From positions 17,279 through 81,278 of the forward strand of contig CAWKOX010000035.1 in NCBI GenBank assembly GCA_963851095.1: a DNA stretch of 64,000 nucleotides, given 5' to 3'. This document shows, piece after piece, positions 1-9,599 of the stretch. Made by a program: the position numbers and the translations under genes. Position 1 is the first letter of the stretch, and each line of letters starts with the position of its first letter. The notes below the pieces were generated by a model, which was not told where the DNA came from, did not search any database, and saw nothing but the letters and a program-made list of their open reading frames with translations. Source of the stretch: Oleispira sp963851095 (GTDB taxonomy: Bacteria; Pseudomonadota; Gammaproteobacteria; Pseudomonadales; Oceanobacteraceae).

Positions 1-671
1 AGTATCATGCACCTGAGTGGTTTATTAAGGATTTTCCTCTTACTGCCCTTGATGGCGAACTTTGGTTGGCCCGAGATCAGTTTGATCGCTTGAGTGGCAT
101 TGTTCGTAAGCAGCAACCTATTGATGCTGAATGGCGGCAGGTGCGCTATATGGTATTTGATCTCCCTCATCATACGGGCACGTTCGATCAGCGCTTATTA
201 GAACTGCGATCGCTTTCTTTTTTACCAAGTCATTTACCCAAACACCTAGTCGTTGTTCCGCAATGGCGTATTGAAAGTGAAGCGGCATTACTGGATCAGC
301 TGGCTGAATTTGTTGCGAAAAAAGCAGAAGGTTTAATGCTGCACGATGGGCGTTCGTATTATGCTGCCAAACGCAGCGATGATCTGCTAAAACTGAAACC
401 CAGCTTTGATAGTGAAGCGACGGTGATAGGGTATGAACCGGGCAAGGGAAAATACCAAGGTATGATGGGCGCTTTGTGGGTAGAGACAATTATTAGCAAT
501 AATGTCGGCGAGCAGATCAAACAACGCTTCAAAATTGGCTCGGGTTTTAGTGATAAAGACCGGCAGCATCCTCCTAAAATTGGCAGCCTTATTACGTTTC
601 AATATTCAGGGTTGACCTCTAAAGGCAAGCCAAGATTTGCTCGTTATTGGCGCATCAGAAATGAGTTGTGA
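1..671 (+). CDS. ATP-dependent DNA ligase, 3' part only (5' end outside window)
   Basis: The reading frame is open from the first bases (codons start at position 3) to the stop at 669-671. It would seal DNA nicks through a ligase-adenylate intermediate. Visible nucleotidyltransferase motifs are LDGELW (motif III), EGLML (motif IV) near 328-342 and LLKLKP (motif V) near 388-405. A small OB-fold-like C-terminus follows, ending in RYWRIRNEL. The lysine of motif I (KxDG) lies upstream of the window. The short C-terminus fits the compact bacterial ligases of the Haemophilus type, which often carry a signal peptide, but that end cannot be seen. An internal TTG at 66 is not the true start because motif III lies before it. 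Confidence 0.85.
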   Translation, partial: YHAPEWFIKDFPLTALDGELWLARDQFDRLSGIVRKQQPIDAEWRQVRYMVFDLPHHTGTFDQRLLELRSLSFLPSHLPKHLVVVPQWRIESEAALLDQLAEFVAKKAEGLMLHDGRSYYAAKRSDDLLKLKPSFDSEATVIGYEPGKGKYQGMMGALWVETIISNNVGEQIKQRFKIGSGFSDKDRQHPPKIGSLITFQYSGLTSKGKPRFARYWRIRNEL

Positions 672-683
672 TCGCGAACTCGC

Positions 684-1721
684 TTAAATAGAAAATGTAA
701 ATCGACCTTGGAGTGCCTTTTCTGTTTTAGTCTTAGAGTTCATATCGATATTCGACTCAGACAGTGCCCATTCAAAACTGGCGCGCTGATTAACGGTCCA
801 TTGGTAGCGTATTTCGATTCGATCTTGACCAGACTTAAAATCATCAGAATATATCCAGCCGTCATCGCTATGGCTAAATAAAATGCCGACTTTATGCTGA
901 GGTATAAAACCTAACCAAGATATACTCGTTTGCCACGCCTTTTGTTTTTTATGAGAGGGCTTGCTATCAGAAAGTTCGCTAGCATATTGAAATGCCCACT
1001 GCCAATCCCCCGGCACGATTCTTAATGGAAGTTGTACAGCAGATCCTAGCATTGCGCGTAATGGATTATCACGCTGGCCATCACGCTGCGAAGGCGACTC
1101 TATAACCAGTACCGCTGGGCCAACGATATAACCAGGAACTCCGACTTTAAGTTGATAGTGCGTACCCGTGCCATGGTGCCTCACAGGAGCATTCAATGAA
1201 TCACTGCGCGCATATTGATTAAAGAAAATATTCTGTTCAATAAAGCCTAAGCGATGACGTATTTTTAAGCCTTGGCTGTAATTTAACGCAGCTGTCTGAT
1301 CGTCGTTTTTAGTTAAACTGCGGGCGAACAAATCTGTTTGTGCATAGCTAATTTTTTGTCGGCCCAATGTGATTAGCATACGAGAGGTGAGTGATTCAGG
1401 TAAAAATGGATTTAAAAACTGGGGCGAAAAGCGCAGGTTGGCATTGTTAATAGTGGCATCGACTTGGTGGCGTTGCAGGTTCAGTTTAGTACCGAAAACA
1501 AATGCACTGTTGTTCAGCCCTTGGGTCATTGTGAGTTCGGGTAATAACTGCCCATGGAGATTTGTGCTGTTGTTGTTATTACTTTTGCTATTGATTAGAA
1601 GCTGCTGATGATTGTCGATAAAAAGACGATCGCTTAGCCAGTATTCAGCGTGAACCAGAGTCGGGCTGATGAGCATAAGCACTAAAGAAAGCGCGAAAAA
1701 GAATGAAAAATAGAAGGGCAT
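684..1721 (-). CDS. Putative outer-membrane beta-barrel (porin-like) protein
   Basis: This 345-residue protein begins with a hydrophobic signal peptide ending near VHA at about residue 25. The remainder shows alternating polar/hydrophobic strands with many aromatic residues and finishes GRFTFSI, as expected for an outer-membrane barrel. A motif such as TLGRQKISYAQTDLFARS recalls porin-like strands around a plug loop. I do not recognise a named family. It converges with the ligase gene and shares its orientation with the RND pair behind it, with about 90 bp between. Substrate unknown. It could instead be a barrel without channel function. Confidence 0.6.
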   Translation of the reverse strand: MPFYFSFFFALSLVLMLISPTLVHAEYWLSDRLFIDNHQQLLINSKSNNNNSTNLHGQLLPELTMTQGLNNSAFVFGTKLNLQRHQVDATINNANLRFSPQFLNPFLPESLTSRMLITLGRQKISYAQTDLFARSLTKNDDQTAALNYSQGLKIRHRLGFIEQNIFFNQYARSDSLNAPVRHHGTGTHYQLKVGVPGYIVGPAVLVIESPSQRDGQRDNPLRAMLGSAVQLPLRIVPGDWQWAFQYASELSDSKPSHKKQKAWQTSISWLGFIPQHKVGILFSHSDDGWIYSDDFKSGQDRIEIRYQWTVNQRASFEWALSESNIDMNSKTKTEKALQGRFTFSI

Positions 1722-1812
1722 TAGAGCATCAATCTTAGCGAATATAAGTGAAATTATATTAGCTAAGATTGAGTCAAGTTGACAGAGCTATTCGCTCAGA
1801 CGATCAATCTGC

Positions 1813-4800
1813 TTATGCCGATTTTTCGTCTGGCTTAACCAGCTCTTTCACCTTACCAGAGATTAATAAATAACACGCTGGCACAATGATAATCGTTAAG
1901 GCCGTCCCCAGAGTCATACCACCTACGATGGTCCAACCAATCTGTTCGCGGCTTTCTGCACCGGCGCCACTGGCAAGGGCTAGTGGAATTGCACCCAGCA
2001 CCATGGCTGAGGTTGTCATCAGAATAGGGCGTAAACGCAGCTTGGCAGATTCAATAACCGCTTCCAGTTTTGAAGAGCCTGACTCTTGCAATTGGTTGGC
2101 GAATTCAACAATCAAGATACCATGCTTGGTGATTAATCCGACAAGGGTAATTAAACCAATTTGGCTATAAATGTTGATAGAGCCGCCGGTTAACCATAAT
2201 GCTAACAAGGCGCCCAGCATAGCGGTGGGTACCGAGAACATAATGATCAATGGGCTACGGAAACTTTCAAACTGAGCTGCCAATACCAAGTAGATAAAGA
2301 TAAGTGCTAGGCCAAAAGCCACACTCAAACTGCTACCAGCACTGATGAATTCACGAAGCTGACCTGCGTAGTCCACTTGGAAACCCGCTTTATCAGCCGT
2401 CAATTCAGCCACTGTTGCATCCAAAAACTCTCTCGCTTGCAGTTGGCTGTAGCCAGGGTTAAGCGCGGCTTGAACCGTTGCAGATTTCAGTTTGTTAAAG
2501 TGGTTTAGCTCTTTCGGAGCAATGGTCTCTGTGACTTTCACCAGGTTTGCTAGCTGTACCATGTCGCCATTACTAGAACGCACATAGACGTTGGTTAAAT
2601 CACTTGGATTTGAGCGATCAATGTCGGCTACTTGAACAATAACATTGTACTGCTCACCTTCGCGCTTGAAGCGAGTGATTTCACGACCCGCAATCATGGT
2701 TTCAAGAGTACGACCGATTGTTTCAACACCCACGCCCATTGATGCTGCTTTTTCACGGTCAACGTCGATTGAAAGTTCAGGCTTATTCAATTTAAGGTCG
2801 ATATCAGGTTGTGCGAACATAGGGTTCGTCCAAACCTTCATCATCACTTGAGACGTTAGCGCTTGCAGCTCTTCATAAGAACCTGTGGTTTGAATAACAA
2901 ACTCAACCGGGCGCGAAACAATGCTTTGTCCTAATGATGGTGGGTTCATTGGGAACGCCATGACACCGGTGATACCACCGAACATGGGACCCATTAAGCT
3001 ACCCGCAATTTCTTGCTGTGAACGCTCGCGATCTTCCCACGACGCTAACTGCACAAACTGCATACTGTTGGTACTGGTTGGGAAACCAACGATAGAGAAA
3101 ATATTATTTGCCTCTGGCACTGAGCTTAATACGCCTTCGATTTTGCGAGTATATTTATCCACAAAATCCATCGACGCCCCTTCAGGTGCAAGGGCAAAAC
3201 CAATCACAAAACCACGGTCTTCTGAAGGTGATAGTTCTTGCGGAAGCTGGGTATAAACCAAAGCACTTAAGGCAATAGTGATTAATCCCATTAAGGCAAT
3301 TAAGCGTGGGAATGCTAGCACTTTACGTAAGAACTTTTCATAGCCGTTGGCCATGCCGTTCAGCACTTTTTCGCCCCATAAGTAGAACTTACCAGGGTTG
3401 GCATTATGCTTAAGCATGCGCGACGCCATCATGGGCGACAGTGTTAAGGCCACAAAACCAGAAACGATTACCGCACCCGCCAGTGTTAAGGCGAATTCAG
3501 AAATAAGCTTGCCGGTTCTGCCTTCTGAGAAGGCGATAGGCGCAAATACGGCGGCTAAGGTGACGGTCATTGCGACAACAGCAAAGCCAATTTCTTTCAT
3601 GCCTTTGAACGACGCTTGAACAGGGTCCATGCCGTCTTCAATGTGACGATAGATGTTTTCCAATACTACAATCGCGTCATCCACAACCAAACCAATGGCT
3701 AGTACAAGGGCTAGCAAGGTTAGGGTATTGATGCTGAAACCAAACAAATTCATGATGGCGAATGCGCCAATCAAAGAAACTGGAATGGTTAATAATGGAA
3801 TCAAGGTGGCGCGAGCATTACGTAAGAAAATAAAGATCACCAAGATCACCAGCAAAACCGCTTCAAAAATAGTGGTTTGTACCGACTGAATGGATTTATC
3901 AATAAATACCGAAGAGTCATAAGCGATGTTCACCGCAACACCTTCAGGCAGCTTCTTATTAATGTCGATTAATAATTCTTTAACACCGCTGGATACATCG
4001 AGTGGGTTAGCCGTTGATTGCTTAACGACCCCAAGTGCCACCGCGCTGCGGCCACTAAAGCGAGAAATAACGCGCTCAGCTTCTGGTCCAACTTCAACAT
4101 TAGCAACGTCTTTTAAACGCACTAGGTAGCCATTCTCATTGCGCAAAACAATGTCTTCGAACTGCTCAGTTGTATTCAAGTCGGTTTGGGTTAATACGGT
4201 AAATTCACGCTCGGTACTTTCAATACGGCCCGCCGGTACTTCTAGGTTTTGGCTGCGCAGTGCGGCTTCTACACTTTGGCTGGTAATATTGTAGGCGGCC
4301 ATACGAGTACGATCTAACCAGATGCGCATGGCGTAACGGCGTTCACCAACAATCGCTACGCTGGCAACACCTGGAACTGTTTGTAATGGGTCACGCGCTT
4401 GGCGCTCGGCAATGTCGGTTACTTGCAAAGGGCTGTGACGATCTGACGAGAAGGCTAACCAGATAATCGGCTGCGCATCGGCTTCTACTTTAGCGACAAT
4501 AGGTTCATCGATATCGGTGGGTAATAAGCCGCGCACACGGCCTACTCGGTCACGCACATCACTGGCAGCAGAATCAGGATCGCGATCCAGTTTAAAGGTC
4601 AACGTGATTTGAGATTTTTCAGAGCGGCTTTTTGATGACATAAAATCAATGCCTTCAATACCCGATAAAGAATCTTCTAAAATCTGAGTGACCTGACTTT
4701 CCATGATTTTTGCGTTCGCGCCGGGGTAGGCTGTTTCAACGGTAATTACAGGCACGTCAATATTTGGGTATTCGCGAACGGGTAGAGCTTGGTAAGCAAT

Positions 4801-4878
4801 AATACCAATCAAAACCACCAGAATGTTCATCACTGTCGCCAGAACGGGCCGTGAAATACTTAATTCAGAAATTTTCAT
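1813..4878 (-). CDS. RND multidrug efflux transporter, inner-membrane permease
   Basis: This 1021-residue protein has the full length and layout of an AcrB/MexB-type proton-driven pump. The N-terminus SRPVLATVMNILVVLIGI is the first transmembrane helix. Two large periplasmic loops and two sets of membrane helices follow. The paired aspartates of helix 4 are present (GLVVDD, D400 and D401), and helix 10 carries the matching lysine in GLITKHGILIVEF. It is the second gene of a two-gene operon, 6 bp after its adaptor. No outer-membrane TolC-type partner is encoded nearby, so one must come from elsewhere. Substrates cannot be read from sequence. Confidence 0.93.
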   Translation of the reverse strand: MKISELSISRPVLATVMNILVVLIGIIAYQALPVREYPNIDVPVITVETAYPGANAKIMESQVTQILEDSLSGIEGIDFMSSKSRSEKSQITLTFKLDRDPDSAASDVRDRVGRVRGLLPTDIDEPIVAKVEADAQPIIWLAFSSDRHSPLQVTDIAERQARDPLQTVPGVASVAIVGERRYAMRIWLDRTRMAAYNITSQSVEAALRSQNLEVPAGRIESTEREFTVLTQTDLNTTEQFEDIVLRNENGYLVRLKDVANVEVGPEAERVISRFSGRSAVALGVVKQSTANPLDVSSGVKELLIDINKKLPEGVAVNIAYDSSVFIDKSIQSVQTTIFEAVLLVILVIFIFLRNARATLIPLLTIPVSLIGAFAIMNLFGFSINTLTLLALVLAIGLVVDDAIVVLENIYRHIEDGMDPVQASFKGMKEIGFAVVAMTVTLAAVFAPIAFSEGRTGKLISEFALTLAGAVIVSGFVALTLSPMMASRMLKHNANPGKFYLWGEKVLNGMANGYEKFLRKVLAFPRLIALMGLITIALSALVYTQLPQELSPSEDRGFVIGFALAPEGASMDFVDKYTRKIEGVLSSVPEANNIFSIVGFPTSTNSMQFVQLASWEDRERSQQEIAGSLMGPMFGGITGVMAFPMNPPSLGQSIVSRPVEFVIQTTGSYEELQALTSQVMMKVWTNPMFAQPDIDLKLNKPELSIDVDREKAASMGVGVETIGRTLETMIAGREITRFKREGEQYNVIVQVADIDRSNPSDLTNVYVRSSNGDMVQLANLVKVTETIAPKELNHFNKLKSATVQAALNPGYSQLQAREFLDATVAELTADKAGFQVDYAGQLREFISAGSSLSVAFGLALIFIYLVLAAQFESFRSPLIIMFSVPTAMLGALLALWLTGGSINIYSQIGLITLVGLITKHGILIVEFANQLQESGSSKLEAVIESAKLRLRPILMTTSAMVLGAIPLALASGAGAESREQIGWTIVGGMTLGTALTIIIVPACYLLISGKVKELVKPDEKSA

Positions 4879-4884
4879 TAAAGA

Positions 4885-5967
4885 TTACTCCTGATCCGCT
4901 GACTGCTTTTTGGCTGCGGGAGCGGGTGCAGTACCATCAACAAAAATGGGTGTAATCGGCGAGCCAGGCTGAAGTTTCAATTGCCCAGCCGTGATAATAA
5001 CATCACCTTGATTAAGGCCAGTAACGGCAATGCTGCCTTTTAAACGCTGACCTAACTGAACAGGGACAGGCGTTACTTTGTCGTCTTTATAGGTGTAGAC
5101 CAAGAAACCTTGTCCTTGTGGGATAAGGGCTTCTTCAGGAATGACAATAAGACTTTGTTCATTAACCAGTAACTGTACTTTAGCGAATAAGCCAGGGCGC
5201 AGTTTTTTGTCGGTATTTTTTAGCAATGCGCGAATTAAAATATTACGGCCTTGCTCGCTGATTTGTGGACTAATGGCGGTTACTTTACCTTCAAACTTTT
5301 CACCCGGAAAAGCCGTTAGGCTGATGATAAGGCTTTGACCTTTGGCGACTTGTGGTAAATACACTTCAGGAATTCTGAAATCGAGTTTCATACTGTCGAT
5401 ATCAACAATTTCTAACATATCAGCACCGGCGGTTATGTAGTCACCTGGGCTAAACTGACGCAAGCCCACAATGCCAGTAAACGGTGCGCGCAAGGTCATT
5501 TTGTTTAAACTGACTTGTGCTTGTTCTAGCTGAGCTTCGTTGATCTGCATTTGGGCTTTGGCAGAATCGCGAACGGTTTCTGAGATAGAACCATTTTTAA
5601 ATAACTTATTAACACGCTGATATTCAGTTTCACTTAACGCAACGCGCGCTTTTGCTTCGTTCACCTGAGCACGATACATCGCTGCATCAAATTGAACTAA
5701 TGTTGCGTCTTTTTTGACCTCTTGGCCTTCGGTAAAGGTGATTGTCTCGACGCGTCCGGTAATTTCAGGGCGTAAAACCAATGATTCGTTGGCCTTAAGT
5801 GAGCCTACCGCTTCGATATAGCTGGGTACATTTTGTTTGTTAGCATGGACTACTTCAGCAGGTAGACCTTGTGCGAAGGTATTGGCTGAAAGTGTAAGCG
5901 ATAGCAATACACTAGAAAGTGCTAAAGTGGATAAGCGTCGCTTATGACGTGTGAATGTCGTATTCAT
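4885..5967 (-). CDS. RND efflux periplasmic adaptor (membrane fusion protein)
   Basis: This 360-residue HlyD/AcrA-type adaptor links the inner-membrane pump to an outer-membrane channel. A signal peptide ends near SANTFAQG. Then come a lipoyl-like half (VLRPEITGRVETITFTEG), a helical hairpin rich in A, E and Q, the second lipoyl half (LRAPFTGIVGLRQFSPGDYI) and beta-barrel domains. The ATG at 5967 is preferred over the TTG two codons upstream because an AGG-type ribosome binding site lies at the right distance. There is no lipobox cysteine, so it is probably anchored by its partners. It is first in the operon with the pump gene. Confidence 0.92.
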   Translation of the reverse strand: MNTTFTRHKRRLSTLALSSVLLSLTLSANTFAQGLPAEVVHANKQNVPSYIEAVGSLKANESLVLRPEITGRVETITFTEGQEVKKDATLVQFDAAMYRAQVNEAKARVALSETEYQRVNKLFKNGSISETVRDSAKAQMQINEAQLEQAQVSLNKMTLRAPFTGIVGLRQFSPGDYITAGADMLEIVDIDSMKLDFRIPEVYLPQVAKGQSLIISLTAFPGEKFEGKVTAISPQISEQGRNILIRALLKNTDKKLRPGLFAKVQLLVNEQSLIVIPEEALIPQGQGFLVYTYKDDKVTPVPVQLGQRLKGSIAVTGLNQGDVIITAGQLKLQPGSPITPIFVDGTAPAPAAKKQSADQE

Positions 5968-6028
5968 GTTCAAACCTAATTATTAGAAGTTGAGTATGGC
6001 AATATTAAAGCGGTATTTTGATGTCATC

Positions 6029-6053
6029 ACTAGTCCCTATTTGCGGGACTGGT
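6029..6053. promoter_or_regulatory. Imperfect inverted repeat upstream of RND operon, possible operator
   Basis: Two 9-bp arms, ACTAGTCCC and GGGACTGGT, are separated by 7 bp and match at 8 of 9 positions. They lie about 60 bp upstream of the adaptor start and about 140 bp upstream of the divergent EamA gene. Efflux operons are often controlled by palindrome-binding repressors, but no regulator gene is adjacent, so an operator role is inference. Confidence 0.35.
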
Positions 6054-6191
6054 TGTTGACGAATATGGAACAATAATAAAGAATTCAGTCTATTAGCTGA
6101 AAACTGATTAAAATACCATCAGGCACTTATTGCTTAAGTCGCTGTCAGAATCCTTTCTATACTATACCAAAGAATTGTCATTAGGCTGATT

Positions 6192-7040
6192 ATGAAATTG
6201 TTTCTATTAACGAGTTTGGCAATGTTTGCTTTTGCGGCCAACTCTTTGCTCTCACGTATGGCGTTTGTTGACCAAACAATTGACCCTTTATCGTTTACCC
6301 TCATCCGAATTTTTGCCGGCGCTGCACTGCTAGCGTTGTTGGTAAAACCTCGCGTGAGTGAAATAAAGCAGATAGTGAATATTCGCGATAATAAAATGTC
6401 TGCCTTATCTGTAATCGGGCTATCGACTTATGCTTACGCTTTCTCTTGGGCTTATGTGGGGATGGATACCGGCATGGGTGCGCTGATTCTATTCGCGACA
6501 ATTCAACTTGTGCTCAACCTCATTGCTCAATTCACTGGAGCGAAAACAACAGCGCTGACCTTGTTAGGTATATTAGTGGCCTTTACGGGTTTGGTTATTT
6601 TGTTATTGCCTGGGCAGTCTGCGCCGGATTTTGATCGAGCCTTGATTATGATGTTGGCAGGGTTAGGTTGGGCAGGATTTGTTTATGCTGGACGTAAGAG
6701 TACTGAGCCGCTGAAAGAGGTGGCGATCGCATTTCGTTGGTCACTTATTTTATCTTTACCGCTGTTTTTTATGGCGGATTGGCAGAGCAGTAGTATTAAG
6801 GGGATCTTATTGGCAGTCGTCTCAGGTGCGATTGCATCGGGGTTAGGTTATGCGCTTTGGTATAAGGTCTTACCGCAGTTAGGATTGCAAAATGCAGCGC
6901 AGGTTCAGTTAGTCGTGCCTGTTTTGGCGTTAATCATGGGGGTTTTGTTTTTATCAGAACCGTTATCGACGACGCTGTTATTAGCTTGTCTGCTTATTTT
7001 AGTCGGTATTACCTTGGCGATTCGTGGTAAGAAAGTTTGA
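6192..7040 (+). CDS. EamA/DMT family transporter
   Basis: This is a 282-residue integral membrane protein made almost wholly of about ten hydrophobic helices in two similar halves, the usual EamA (drug/metabolite transporter) pattern. The first half begins KLFLLTSLAMFAFAANSLLSRMAF and includes the family-like DPLSFTLIRIFAGAALLAL. The second half ends in a helix followed by the basic tail RGKKV, placing the C-terminus in the cytoplasm. Substrate unknown; relatives export amino acids or other small metabolites. It is transcribed divergently from the RND operon and stands alone. Confidence 0.85.
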   Translation: MKLFLLTSLAMFAFAANSLLSRMAFVDQTIDPLSFTLIRIFAGAALLALLVKPRVSEIKQIVNIRDNKMSALSVIGLSTYAYAFSWAYVGMDTGMGALILFATIQLVLNLIAQFTGAKTTALTLLGILVAFTGLVILLLPGQSAPDFDRALIMMLAGLGWAGFVYAGRKSTEPLKEVAIAFRWSLILSLPLFFMADWQSSSIKGILLAVVSGAIASGLGYALWYKVLPQLGLQNAAQVQLVVPVLALIMGVLFLSEPLSTTLLLACLLILVGITLAIRGKKV

Positions 7041-7122
7041 ATGTGAGCGAATCCCTTTCATTATTGCTCTGCAATTACTAAGATAACGGTAATTCAATGT
7101 TTTCCCATAATAAGGAACGTCT

Positions 7123-7629
7123 ATGATTGCTATGTTAGCCAAGCTGCTAAAAGCATTAAATTCAGATTCAGCCCCTGGCCAAATTGCCTTAGCATTTGCT
7201 TTGGCGTTAATTACAGGGCTGACGCCGCTGTTTAGTTTGCATAATGTATTTGTGCTTTTTATCGCCTGTATTGTACGCATTAATTTTGGTGCTTTTTTGC
7301 TCGGTACGCTGTTCTTTAGTGGCTTAGCGTACTTGTTAGATCCAGCAGCAATCGCATTAGGCGAGTCGGTATTAACCCATGCAGCGGCCCAAGGGTTTTT
7401 GACTGAGTTGTATCAAAGTGATTTTTGGCGCGCAACGCGATTCAATAATACCTTGGTGATGGGCAGTTTTATTATTTCTATGATCGGCTTTATCCCTGTG
7501 CTACTACTGGCTCGTTGGTTAATCACCGTGTATCGCCATAAGGTGATGGCCTGGGTTGAAAAACTTAAAATTACTAAGATTTTAAAAGCCAGTAAGTTTT
7601 ATAAAGTTTATCAAGCGCTAGCGGAATAA
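7123..7629 (+). CDS. TIGR03546-like membrane protein
   Basis: This 168-residue protein has about three to four hydrophobic segments (for example IALAFALALITGLTPLFSLHNVFVLFIACIVRI). The GLTPLFSLHN stretch resembles DUF2062-like proteins. It is 10 bp upstream of a TIGR03545-like gene, and members of these two uncharacterised families are typically encoded side by side in bacteria with an outer membrane. A good AAGGA site precedes the ATG. Function unknown; an envelope role is inferred from topology and partner. Confidence 0.75.
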   Translation: MIAMLAKLLKALNSDSAPGQIALAFALALITGLTPLFSLHNVFVLFIACIVRINFGAFLLGTLFFSGLAYLLDPAAIALGESVLTHAAAQGFLTELYQSDFWRATRFNNTLVMGSFIISMIGFIPVLLLARWLITVYRHKVMAWVEKLKITKILKASKFYKVYQALAE

Positions 7630-7639
7630 GGGGAAGAAG

Positions 7640-9505
7640 ATGAAACAATGGATTCGCTGGTCAGGGTTGGTAGGTTTTATTGCTATTACGGCGTTATTGG
7701 TACTGGGTTGGCTTTTTGCCGCAGGGCCCATTATTAAATACAGTATTGAACGTTTTGGTAGCCAAGCCGCTAACGCAAAAGTGGACGTTGAAGGCGTAGC
7801 GTTAACCTTTGATCCTTTTGGTATCGAAATTAACCAGTTGACGGTTGCCAATGCTGATAACCCCATGGAGAACCTTCTGCAATTTGAGCGTGCGGTTGCG
7901 GACTTAGAGCTGCTGCCTTTATTGCTGGGTAAAGGGATTGTTAATGAAGTCGCGTTAACAGGCATCGCGTTTTCAACACCGCGTCAAACGTCAGGCGCAT
8001 TGGAAAAAAGTGCAAGTAATGATGACTCGGATGATAACGAAGAGAGTGACAAGGAAGAAAATAAAGAAATTGGCGTTCAGCAAACGTTACCGACCGCTGA
8101 TGAGTTATTGAGTCGTGAACCGTTATTAACTGAGCAGCGCGGTAAGGCCTTTAAAAATAGTTTTACGACGATTAAAGCCGATTCTGATAAAGCCATTGCG
8201 GCCTTGCCAGATAGTGATGCGTTAGCTTCGTATGAAGATGAATTTAATCGTATTACGTCTGGGCGTTTTGAGTCTTTAGAAGATTTTCAGCAGCGTAAGA
8301 AAGAATTTGATGCACTAAAGAAACGCATTAAAAAAGATCAGAAGGCTATTAGTGAAGCGAGCAAAGTGATTGCTAATGGTAAAGAAACGCTACAAGGTCA
8401 GTGGTCAGGGCTGCAAGCAGCACCTGGTGAAGATTTTAGTAATTTAAAAAGCAAATATAAGCTTGATGGTGCCGGTGTTGCCAACCTAAGTCGTTTATTG
8501 TTTGGCGATCAAGTCGGAGAATGGTCACAAAAAGGTTTGTACTGGTACGAAAAGGTGAGTCCGTTCTTGGTATCGGATGATGATGGCGATCAAGAGACTG
8601 AAGAAGCAAAGATTGAGCGCACACAAGGGCGTTTTGTTCACTATGAAACCGATCGTCCACTGCCTGATTTATTAATACGACAGGCTCAGTTGTCGGTGCA
8701 GCTAGAGGTGGGTGAAGTGGGTGTTCAAGTTTTTGATATCACACATCAGCAAGCCGTTATTGGCAAACCGATTCGCATTATTGCTAAAGGTAATTCCCTT
8801 AAAAACATTGAATCTTTGGCGATAAACGGCACCCTCGATCGTCGAGTCTCACCGGGTAAAGATACTTTTGATTTATCGATGCAAGGTATGGCATTGAATA
8901 ACTATGATGTCGGCGCGATGGGATTGAAACTGGATCGCAGTCAGTTGAATGTTGTGGGTGATGCGGAGTTAATTTCGGGCGAGATTAATGCTAATACGGT
9001 TGCCGATTTTAGCCAAGCTCAGTTTAGCTCTAAGGATAAAACACTGGTTGCGATTGAAACGACGAAAGCGTTGGCTAAAATTGATCGCTTTGATATTCGA
9101 GCCACGGCAAAAGGAAAATTGAAAGCGCCGGGCGTTGATATTCAATCGAATCTTGATACGCAATTAAGTGACGCCTTTAATAAGCGACTTAAAGAAAAGC
9201 AGCAAGAGCTTGAGGTGAAGTTAAAAGAAGGGCTAAACGAGAAACTGCTTTCTTATGCGGGTGATTATAAAGATCAGTTAAAAGCGATGGATTTAGCAGG
9301 TGGTTCTTTGGCTGATAAGCAAGCTAAGTTAAAAGAGATGGCAAGTTCCGAACTAACCTCTTTTGCCGATCAGCAAAAAGCCGATGCTCAGCGTAAGTTA
9401 GATGAAAAGAAAAAAGCAGAGCAAAAGAAAGCACAAGAAAAAGCGGACAAAAAGAAAAAGCAGCTGCAGAAAGAAGCAAAAGAAAAATTGATGAATTTAT
9501 TTTAA
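7640..9505 (+). CDS. TIGR03545-like AsmA-type envelope protein
   Basis: This 621-residue protein has one N-terminal membrane anchor (about residues 8-30). A beta-rich region follows (VDVEGVALTFDPFGIEINQLTVANADNP) that resembles the AsmA family of inner-membrane-anchored periplasmic proteins. The middle holds a charged, helical segment beginning with an Asp/Glu-rich stretch near residues 123-145. The end is a long lysine-rich coiled coil (KKKAEQKKAQEKADKKKK). It follows the TIGR03546-like gene by 10 bp and has a GGGGAAGAAG ribosome binding site. AsmA relatives are linked to outer-membrane lipid homeostasis; whether this one is remains inference. Confidence 0.75.
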   Translation: MKQWIRWSGLVGFIAITALLVLGWLFAAGPIIKYSIERFGSQAANAKVDVEGVALTFDPFGIEINQLTVANADNPMENLLQFERAVADLELLPLLLGKGIVNEVALTGIAFSTPRQTSGALEKSASNDDSDDNEESDKEENKEIGVQQTLPTADELLSREPLLTEQRGKAFKNSFTTIKADSDKAIAALPDSDALASYEDEFNRITSGRFESLEDFQQRKKEFDALKKRIKKDQKAISEASKVIANGKETLQGQWSGLQAAPGEDFSNLKSKYKLDGAGVANLSRLLFGDQVGEWSQKGLYWYEKVSPFLVSDDDGDQETEEAKIERTQGRFVHYETDRPLPDLLIRQAQLSVQLEVGEVGVQVFDITHQQAVIGKPIRIIAKGNSLKNIESLAINGTLDRRVSPGKDTFDLSMQGMALNNYDVGAMGLKLDRSQLNVVGDAELISGEINANTVADFSQAQFSSKDKTLVAIETTKALAKIDRFDIRATAKGKLKAPGVDIQSNLDTQLSDAFNKRLKEKQQELEVKLKEGLNEKLLSYAGDYKDQLKAMDLAGGSLADKQAKLKEMASSELTSFADQQKADAQRKLDEKKKAEQKKAQEKADKKKKQLQKEAKEKLMNLF

Positions 9506-9599
9506 TCAATCCGCTTAATTTCTGCTAATTCAGATTATGCCCTAGAAGACGGTCAGCAAGCCTTGTAAACTGCTGCTATCACGATTCTAGGCGCATACT

